Under the pieces are notes generated by a model. That model had not been told where the DNA came from, did no database searches, and saw only the letters and a program-made list of their open reading frames with translations. Made by a program: the position numbers and the translations under genes. This document shows positions 1 through 4,775 of a DNA stretch of 7,826 bases, one piece after another; the first letter of the stretch is position 1; each line of letters opens with the position of its first letter. Source of the stretch: CAZDML01 sp964506645 (GTDB lineage Bacteria > Elusimicrobiota > Elusimicrobia > 2-01-FULL-59-12); NCBI GenBank assembly GCA_964506645.1, contig CAZDML010000100.1, forward strand, positions 1-7,826, in the 5' to 3' direction.

Positions 1-9
1 TAAACACTA

Positions 10-1269
10 ATGAAAACTAAAACCGTCATACCGGCGGATGCCGGTATCCAGTCGAATCATAGTTCTGGGCCTCGGCCTTCGCCGGGGAGACAACAATCCG
101 CCGGGGTGACGGATGGGGAACGTCGCGTCGTTATTCTGGGGTCGACCGGTTCCATCGGTGTGAACGCTTTGGGTGTAGCCAAGCTTCTCGGTCCGCGATG
201 CAAAGTCGTGGGACTCAGTGCGCATGGCAACGTCGAGCGGCTGCTTCAACAGGTCAAAGAATTCGAACCTCAGGTGATCTCGGTCTGGGAAGAATCGGCT
301 GCGCAGGCGATTCGCGCCAAAAACATTAAGGTTCAAGGAAAACCACTCGCTGTTTTAAGTGGTATCGAAGGACTGGTCGAGATGGCCGGCTTACCAGAAT
401 CTAATTTCGTGTTGTCTTCGGTGGTTGGCGCCGTGGGTCTTCGACCGTTGCTCAAAGCCCTGCGCGCTGGCAAAACAGTGGCTTTGGCGAACAAAGAAGC
501 GCTTATTATGGCGGGCTCCGTTGTGATGGCTGAAGCCAAACGTTCGGGTGCGACGCTGCTGCCGGTAGACAGCGAACACTCCGCCATTTTTCAGTGTCTC
601 GGACAGGAACCCCAGCGGGCCGTCCGGCGTTTGATTTTAACGGCTTCTGGGGGGCCGTTCTATCGTCACAAGGGAGATTTAAAGAAGGTCACGGTGGAGC
701 AAGCGCTTGCCCATCCCACGTGGAAAATGGGCAAAAAGATTACGATCGATAGCGCGACCCTCATGAACAAGGGGATTGAAACCCTCGAGGCCAGCATCCT
801 CTTCGGCATTCCGATGGATCAGGTCGATGTGGTCATTCACCCGCAGTCGATCGTCCATTCGTTGGTAGAATATGTCGACGGTGCGACATTGGCGCAGCTC
901 TCCTGGCCGGACATGTGTCTGCCGATTCAATATGCCATGACCTATCCGGAGCGTGTGCCGGGTCGACTGGAACCGCTGGATCTCGTCAAGGCACAGAAGC
1001 TCGAATTTTATAAGCCGGATTTCCGACGTTTCCCTTGCTTAAGCCTGGCACGCGAAGCCGGACGCAAAGGGGGAACTTGGTCGACCGTTCTCAATGCGGC
1101 TAACGAAGTAGCGGTGTATGCATTTTTAAATCACGAAAATACGTTCACAGGCATCGCAAAGGTCGTGGAGAAAACCCTGGACAAGCATCAGGGCACATCC
1201 CAGCCGACCTTGGACGATGTCCTCGAAGCCGATACTTGGGCGCGTGCGTTTGCAAAGGAGCTGCTCTAA
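10..1269 (+). CDS. dxr: 1-deoxy-D-xylulose 5-phosphate reductoisomerase with a repeat-derived N-terminal extension
   Basis: Converts 1-deoxy-D-xylulose 5-phosphate to 2-C-methyl-D-erythritol 4-phosphate with NADPH and a divalent metal, the committed step of the cytosolic MEP isoprenoid pathway. The 419-residue product shows the whole family signature: NADPH-loop GSTGSIG (44-50), ANKEALIMAG (160-169), metal-ligand motif DSEHSAIFQ (187-195), TASGGPF (211-217), a conserved HPTWKMG...MNKGIE block (235-257) whose final Glu matches the third metal ligand, the active-site loop HPQSIVHS (277-284) and LNAANEVAV (361-369). Family members usually begin a few residues before the GSTGSIG strand; here about 35 extra residues (KTVIPADAGIQ...) precede ERRVVILG and are encoded by an inverted-repeat element. 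ATG at 10 gives the longest reading; an in-frame GTG at 106 would give a normal-length enzyme, but no Shine-Dalgarno stands clearly before it. The stop overlaps the rseP start by one base. Function is sure, start is not. Confidence 0.97.
   Translation: MKTKTVIPADAGIQSNHSSGPRPSPGRQQSAGVTDGERRVVILGSTGSIGVNALGVAKLLGPRCKVVGLSAHGNVERLLQQVKEFEPQVISVWEESAAQAIRAKNIKVQGKPLAVLSGIEGLVEMAGLPESNFVLSSVVGAVGLRPLLKALRAGKTVALANKEALIMAGSVVMAEAKRSGATLLPVDSEHSAIFQCLGQEPQRAVRRLILTASGGPFYRHKGDLKKVTVEQALAHPTWKMGKKITIDSATLMNKGIETLEASILFGIPMDQVDVVIHPQSIVHSLVEYVDGATLAQLSWPDMCLPIQYAMTYPERVPGRLEPLDLVKAQKLEFYKPDFRRFPCLSLAREAGRKGGTWSTVLNAANEVAVYAFLNHENTFTGIAKVVEKTLDKHQGTSQPTLDDVLEADTWARAFAKELL
23..112. repeat. MITE/REP-like inverted-repeat element inside the 5' end of dxr
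   Basis: The ends form imperfect terminal inverted repeats: 23-38 (CCGTCATACCGGCGGA) matches the reverse complement of 97-112 (CCGTCACCCCGGCGGA) at 14 of 16 positions. Inside are two hairpins: 28-35 with 40-47 (ATACCGGC/GCCGGTAT, 4-nt loop) and 70-76 with 81-87 (CCTCGGC/GCCGGGG, one G-T pair, 4-nt loop). The encoded phrase VIPADAGIQ is the translation commonly produced by the dispersed CGTCATnCC...GGnATCCAG palindromic repeats of many bacterial genomes (recognition from memory, not a search). The element is read through in frame as residues 5-35 of Dxr or forms its new 5' leader. Confidence 0.78.
1256..1260 (+). promoter_or_regulatory. Shine-Dalgarno of rseP, inside the dxr 3' end
   Basis: AGGAG ends 8 nt before the ATG at 1269. 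It decides the rseP start, because the same frame stays open upstream to 1236 through dxr codons. The TAATG overlap of dxr stop and rseP start indicates translational coupling. Confidence 0.8.
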
Positions 1270-2336
1270 TGGAATTTGTTCTGCGTATGGTGTTAACCGT
1301 TCTTTCTCTGGGATTTGTTGTGGTCTTCCACGAGTGGGGCCACTTCCTTGTGGCGCGCCGCTTGGGTGTGCGTGTGGAAAAGTTTACCGTCGGCTTCGGG
1401 CCGGAAATTTTTGGTTGGACGCGCGGGGATACACGCTACGCTCTCTGCATCGTGCCGCTCGGCGGTATGGTGAAGTTGGCGGGTGAAGCTCCCGAAGAAA
1501 GCACGCACAAGCCCGACGAATTCTTCTCGCAGCCATGGTATGGACGCGCTGGCATTGCACTAGCCGGCCCTGTCATGAACTATGCGCTCGCTTTTATTCT
1601 TTTTGCCCTTGTCGCCTGGAAATGGGGGGTGCTCAAACCCTCCGACCAAGCGATCATTGGTGATATGGTGGTAGGCCTTCCGGCGTATGAAGCCAAGCTC
1701 GAGATTAACGATCTCGTCAAATCGATCGATGGCGTGTCCATTGCCAGTTGGGAAGAGCTTGCCAAATATATTCATGACCGCCCCGAAAAGAAACTGCGCC
1801 TTCAAGTGGAACGTACGGATGATAAAGGTCAGACCAAGCTTCTTGCGATTGCCTTAACCCCGCAGAGAGACACCCAGCGCAACATCGGACTCATCGGTAT
1901 TGTTCCAAAGGTGAATAAGGTGGATGTGGGTGTCCGCGGCAGCGTTAAAGCGGCATGGCGTGACATCAAAATCTGGACGCTGCAACCGATTACCTATTTA
2001 TCTGCCAAAATTCGCCATTTCGAAGGTCCGAAAGAACTCTCAGGTCCTATCGGCATTGCACAGATGGTGACCAAGGCGACCAAAGAAGGGTTCTCCTACG
2101 TGCTGTATCTCATGGCGATTATTTCGACCGGTCTCGGGCTCTTTAATCTGTTCCCAATTCCGATACTCGATGGCGGGCACATCTTTCTCTATACGATCGA
2201 AGGCATCATTCGCCGGCCGCTCAGCCAGAAGACGATGCAGGTGGCCAACGCCATCGGCCTTTCGATTGTGCTGACCATTTTCCTCTATGCGTCCTATCAA
2301 GACATCTTGCGTCTGCGCCTGGGGTTCATGAAATAA
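1269..2336 (+). CDS. rseP: RIP metalloprotease RseP (site-2 protease family, M50)
   Basis: Inner-membrane zinc protease that cuts transmembrane segments, typically of anti-sigma factors in envelope stress and of leftover signal peptides. The 355-residue protein has the zinc motif HEWGH (21-25) at the end of a first hydrophobic helix (about 5-20), a second helix (about 95-115) with GPVMNYALAF, a single PDZ-like domain (about 130-200, containing the GLPAYEAKLEINDLVKSIDG core), the SGPIGI stretch (258-263), and the third catalytic motif NLFPIPILDGG (293-303) carrying the Asp ligand, followed by a last helix (about 328-342). Length suits the one-PDZ type rather than the ~450-residue two-PDZ enterobacterial type. 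The start at 1269 is chosen over the longer open frame because of the Shine-Dalgarno and because MEFVLRMVLTVLSLG makes a proper first helix. It lies between dxr and proS as in many bacteria. No anti-sigma factor partner is in view. Confidence 0.96.
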   Translation: MEFVLRMVLTVLSLGFVVVFHEWGHFLVARRLGVRVEKFTVGFGPEIFGWTRGDTRYALCIVPLGGMVKLAGEAPEESTHKPDEFFSQPWYGRAGIALAGPVMNYALAFILFALVAWKWGVLKPSDQAIIGDMVVGLPAYEAKLEINDLVKSIDGVSIASWEELAKYIHDRPEKKLRLQVERTDDKGQTKLLAIALTPQRDTQRNIGLIGIVPKVNKVDVGVRGSVKAAWRDIKIWTLQPITYLSAKIRHFEGPKELSGPIGIAQMVTKATKEGFSYVLYLMAIISTGLGLFNLFPIPILDGGHIFLYTIEGIIRRPLSQKTMQVANAIGLSIVLTIFLYASYQDILRLRLGFMK

Positions 2337-2337
2337 G

Positions 2338-4038
2338 ATGAAATTTAGCAAAGCGTTCATCCCGACCCTGCGCGAAGTCCCGCGCGAAGCCGAAACGATC
2401 TCGCATCAGCTCATGCTGCGCGCAGGGCTCATTCGTAAGGTTGCTTCCGGAATTTATGAGTGGCTTCCTCTCGGTCTGCGCGTGCTCAAGCGCGTGGAAC
2501 ACATTATTCGCGAAGAAATGAATGCTGCCGACGGGGCGGAAGTATGGTTGCCTCAAATCCAGCCCAAAGAGCTCTGGGAAGAAACCGGCCGTTGGAACGT
2601 CTACGGCAAAGAGCTGATGCGCTTAAAAGACCGGAAGAATACCGAATTTTGTCTCGCGCCCACAGCCGAAGAAGTGATTACGGATATGGTCCGTAAAGAA
2701 GTCCGGTCTTACCGCTCGCTCCCACTCATGCTGTATCAATTCGGTGTGAAGTACCGCGACGAGATCCGCCCACGGTTCGGCGTGATGCGCGCCCGCGAGT
2801 TCTATATGAAGGATGCCTATTCCTTCCATACAGACGACGCCGATATCGACCGCTATTATCAGGTCATGGTGGGCGCCTATAAACGGATTTTTGAACGTTG
2901 CGGCCTCAAGTTCCGCCCGGTGGAAGCCGATTCCGGCGCAATCGGTGGAAGTTCCTCGCATGAATTTATGGTGCTCGCCGATACCGGGGAAGAGGGTATT
3001 GTCTCCAGCGACTGTGGTTATGCGGCGAATGTGGAACGTGCGGAGCTCTCAGAACCCAAAGTAGGCGACGCCTCCAAAACCCCAGCGCTTCAAGATGTGA
3101 ATACTCCCAAAGCGGTCAGTGTCGAAGCGGTGGCCAAAATCGTGAAGGCGCCGACGGATCAATTTATTAAGTTGCTCGTTTTCTTGGCTGATGATAAACC
3201 GGTGGTGGTGCTCGTTCGCGGCGATCACGAGATCAACGAAATTAAACTCAAACGCTATTTAAAAGCCGGTTGGGTGGCCAAAGCCAACGAAGCCACCTAT
3301 ACCGAAGCCACCGGCTCTCCGGTGGGTTTTGCTGGTCCGGTGGGATCGAAAGCGCGGATCATCGCAGACTATTCCATCAAGACGATCACGGACGGTGTGG
3401 CGGGAGGTAATAAAGTAGATACCCATACAATACACGTTGTGCCGGGCCGAGACTTCCAGCCCGAAGCCTACGCTGATTTACGCAAAGCCGTCGCTGGCGA
3501 TCCGTGCCCGCGTTGTTCTAAGCCTTTGGGTTACGCCCGTGGCATTGAAGTCGGACACTGCTTTAAGCTGGGAACCAAATATTCCTCCAGCATGAAAGCC
3601 AACTATTTAGACGAGAAAGGCGCATCGCATCCGATGATTATGGGATGCTACGGCATCGGCGTATCGCGTGTGGTCGCGGCTTGCGTGGAACAGTGCCATG
3701 ACGAAGGCGGCATTGTCTGGCCGCCAGCGCTGGCGCCCTGGGATTTGATCATCTCGCCGCTCGATATCTCCAATCCGCAGGTGAAAGAAACAGCGGAGAA
3801 ACTCTATGCCGAAGCCCAGAAGTTAGGACTGCGTGTCCTCTACGACGACCGGGATGAACGCGCGGGCGTGAAGCTCAAAGATGCCGACCTTATTGGTATC
3901 CCACTTCGTATCGCCATCGGTGAGCGCAAAATGGGGGAAGGCAAAGTCGAATTTAAGCTGCGCTCTTCCAAAACCGCCGAAGACCTCGCCCCCGAAGCCG
4001 CTCTTTCCCGAGTAAAAGACGTCCTCAAGCTTTCTTAG
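2338..4038 (+). CDS. proS: prolyl-tRNA synthetase, bacterial type with editing domain
   Basis: Charges tRNA-Pro with proline in the cytosol. The 566-residue length is that of the bacterial-type enzyme (about 570). Class II catalytic core: PTAEE (108-112), motif 2 region YRDEIRPRFG (139-148) followed by REFYMKDAYSF (153-163), and motif 3 GCYGIGVSR (436-444). Between motifs 2 and 3 sits the YbaK-like insertion that clears mischarged Ala-tRNA-Pro (about 225-400): FIKLLVFL (276-283) with the Lys at the place of the known editing lysine, and RGDHEINEIKL (294-304). CPRCSKP (390-396) leads back to the catalytic domain, RGIEVGHCFKLGTKYS. The anticodon-binding domain runs from about 462 to the end (APWDLIISPL, VLYDDRDERAGVKLKDADLIGIP). 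The ATG is 1 nt after the rseP stop. Only a weak GGGG (2321-2324) stands upstream, so translation is probably coupled. No intrinsic terminator is seen in the 25 nt after the stop. Confidence 0.97.
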   Translation: MKFSKAFIPTLREVPREAETISHQLMLRAGLIRKVASGIYEWLPLGLRVLKRVEHIIREEMNAADGAEVWLPQIQPKELWEETGRWNVYGKELMRLKDRKNTEFCLAPTAEEVITDMVRKEVRSYRSLPLMLYQFGVKYRDEIRPRFGVMRAREFYMKDAYSFHTDDADIDRYYQVMVGAYKRIFERCGLKFRPVEADSGAIGGSSSHEFMVLADTGEEGIVSSDCGYAANVERAELSEPKVGDASKTPALQDVNTPKAVSVEAVAKIVKAPTDQFIKLLVFLADDKPVVVLVRGDHEINEIKLKRYLKAGWVAKANEATYTEATGSPVGFAGPVGSKARIIADYSIKTITDGVAGGNKVDTHTIHVVPGRDFQPEAYADLRKAVAGDPCPRCSKPLGYARGIEVGHCFKLGTKYSSSMKANYLDEKGASHPMIMGCYGIGVSRVVAACVEQCHDEGGIVWPPALAPWDLIISPLDISNPQVKETAEKLYAEAQKLGLRVLYDDRDERAGVKLKDADLIGIPLRIAIGERKMGEGKVEFKLRSSKTAEDLAPEAALSRVKDVLKLS

Positions 4039-4045
4039 TTCTATC
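4034..4045 (+). repeat. left copy of a short direct repeat bounding the accessory block
   Basis: CTTAGTTCTATC covers the proS stop codon. A copy with one extra T (CTTAGTTTCTATC) lies at 7143-7155, directly after the stop of the large gene. The two mark the edges of the non-core block. They could be an old target-site duplication or recombination site, or chance. Confidence 0.45.
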
Positions 4046-4063
4046 GAGAGACCGGCCGTATTA

Positions 4064-4567
4064 TTAACCCTTCTGAAACCCCTTTACGCGGGGGCCCGTA
4101 ATTTCAGGGGCAGTCTTCTTCTCTTTTAAATCCTCTTGAATAAAGCGCACATCGGTTTCCAGAAGATTTATTTTGCCTTCTAGCCGCTCCACCTTCCCTG
4201 CAAGATCTTTTCGTACCAATACCGCATGTCGCAGCTGAATAAAAGCACGGATGATGGCAATATTGACCTGGATTGCCTTGGGACTACGCAGAATTCCTGA
4301 GAGCATAGCGATGCCGTGTTCGGTGAAGGCAATGGGGGCATAACGACGTCCTCCCCAACTTGAGGTTTCAAACTGAAACCTCAAGTTTTCGGTCTCTATA
4401 GGATTGAGTTGAAACATAAAATCAGGAGGGAATCGTTCCATATTTCTCTTAACAGCAAGATTTAAAGACTTCGTTTGCACTCCATAAAGTACTGCAATGT
4501 CCTTATCCAGCATGATCTGCTTCCCGCGGATTTTATAGATCTGTTTTTCAAGCTCTTTCGACTCCAT
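4064..4567 (-). CDS. ORF6N-domain protein
   Basis: The 167-residue protein matches the ORF6N family (KilA-N/Bro-like, DNA-binding by family inference), common in phages and in the chromosomes of environmental bacteria. Visible family features are IRGKQIMLDKDIAVLYGV (13-30), TKSLNLAVKRNMERFPPDFMFQL (from 32), SSWGGRRYAPIAFTEHGIAMLSG (from 69) and IQVNIAIIRAFIQLR (99-113). After the domain, a charged heptad-like stretch (about 115-150) suggests a coiled coil for dimerisation, then a short basic tail (GPRVKGFQKG). ATG is preceded by AGGAAG with a 5-nt spacer. It is convergent with proS (25-nt gap) and divergent from the large methyltransferase gene. GC looks lower than in the core genes, fitting horizontal arrival. 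A role in regulating its own promoter or its neighbour is possible but unproven; biological function of chromosomal ORF6N proteins is poorly known. Confidence 0.9.
   Translation of the reverse strand: MESKELEKQIYKIRGKQIMLDKDIAVLYGVQTKSLNLAVKRNMERFPPDFMFQLNPIETENLRFQFETSSWGGRRYAPIAFTEHGIAMLSGILRSPKAIQVNIAIIRAFIQLRHAVLVRKDLAGKVERLEGKINLLETDVRFIQEDLKEKKTAPEITGPRVKGFQKG
4073..4107. repeat. imperfect hairpin at the 3' end of the ORF6N gene
   Basis: CTGAAA (4073-4078) pairs with TTTCAG (4102-4107), continued inward by TTACG (4084-4088) with CGTAA (4097-4101) after a 5-nt bulge. It lies in the gap side of two convergent genes and might slow polymerase on either strand, but no T-tract follows on either strand, so it is not called a terminator. 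Confidence 0.3.
4357..4387. repeat. perfect 14-bp palindrome with 3-nt loop inside the ORF6N gene
   Basis: AACTTGAGGTTTCA (4357-4370) is followed by the loop AAC and then its exact reverse complement (4374-4387). On the coding strand it spells residues 61-70 (NLRFQFETSS), just before the conserved GGRRYAPIAFTEHG segment. The stem is long enough to form a stable hairpin in mRNA or a DNA cruciform. Confidence 0.9.
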
Positions 4568-4572
4568 AAAGT

Positions 4573-4578
4573 CTTCCT
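4573..4578 (-). promoter_or_regulatory. Shine-Dalgarno of the ORF6N gene
   Basis: The minus strand reads AGGAAG, 5 nt before the ATG at 4567, supporting that start. Confidence 0.7.
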
Positions 4579-4590
4579 TTGTTTTGATGA

Positions 4591-4652
4591 GGGTCTTTGA
4601 TTAGAGTCGTTAAGAGAGAATTTATTCATCCATTCTTTCTCGTCAAAGACCC
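4591..4652. promoter_or_regulatory. inverted repeat around the ORF6N promoter, possible operator
   Basis: GGGTCTTTGA (4591-4600) and its exact reverse complement TCAAAGACCC (4643-4652) are 42 nt apart. The right arm covers most of the proposed -35 box of the ORF6N promoter and the left arm falls in its 5' leader. That placement would suit binding by a dimeric regulator, possibly the ORF6N protein itself (inference). Confidence 0.5.
4619..4646 (-). promoter_or_regulatory. candidate sigma70-type promoter of the ORF6N gene
   Basis: On the minus strand TTGACG (reverse complement of 4641-4646) is 16 nt from TAAATT (reverse complement of 4619-4624). Transcription would start near 4612, leaving a leader of about 45 nt before the ATG at 4567. 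Confidence 0.5.
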
Positions 4653-4669
4653 CCTAAACAAGTAAAACA

Positions 4670-4709
4670 GCTCTATTTCTAGAGCAGGACCCAATATTCT
4701 CTTGGGCCC
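4670..4709. repeat. two small hairpins in the divergent intergenic region
   Basis: The 208-nt gap between the divergent genes holds GCTCTA-TTTC-TAGAGC (4670-4685, perfect 6-bp stem) and, right after it, GGACCCAA/TTGGGCCC (4687-4694 with 4702-4709, one mismatch, 7-nt loop). No T-tract follows, so neither is a convincing terminator. They may be protein-binding palindromes or leader structures of the large gene. From 4710 to 4763 I see nothing further, and no good -35/-10 pair for the + strand gene. Confidence 0.4.
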
Positions 4710-4775
4710 TTCAGCCCCTAATTCCTAGCCTCTCGCCCCATAGTACTACCGTCTCAAACCCCTTAAAATAGGAAG

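Noticed and set aside
23..112. CRISPR-like repeat array at the window start
   Set aside because: Only one element with inverted ends is present, with no direct repeats at regular spacing.
7..336. 109-codon minus-strand open frame over the dxr start
   Set aside because: It is antisense to dxr, and part of it is merely the translation of the palindromic repeat on the other strand.
1236..1268. Longer rseP starting at 1236
   Set aside because: It would overlap dxr by 34 nt and add residues not fitting a first membrane helix; ATG 1269 has AGGAG at 8 nt.
2623..2961. 112-codon minus-strand open frame inside proS
   Set aside because: Antisense of the conserved catalytic core of ProRS, which explains the sequence fully.
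4073..4107. Bidirectional terminator between proS and the ORF6N gene
   Set aside because: The stem is bulged and neither strand has a T-tract after it; kept only as a weak hairpin.
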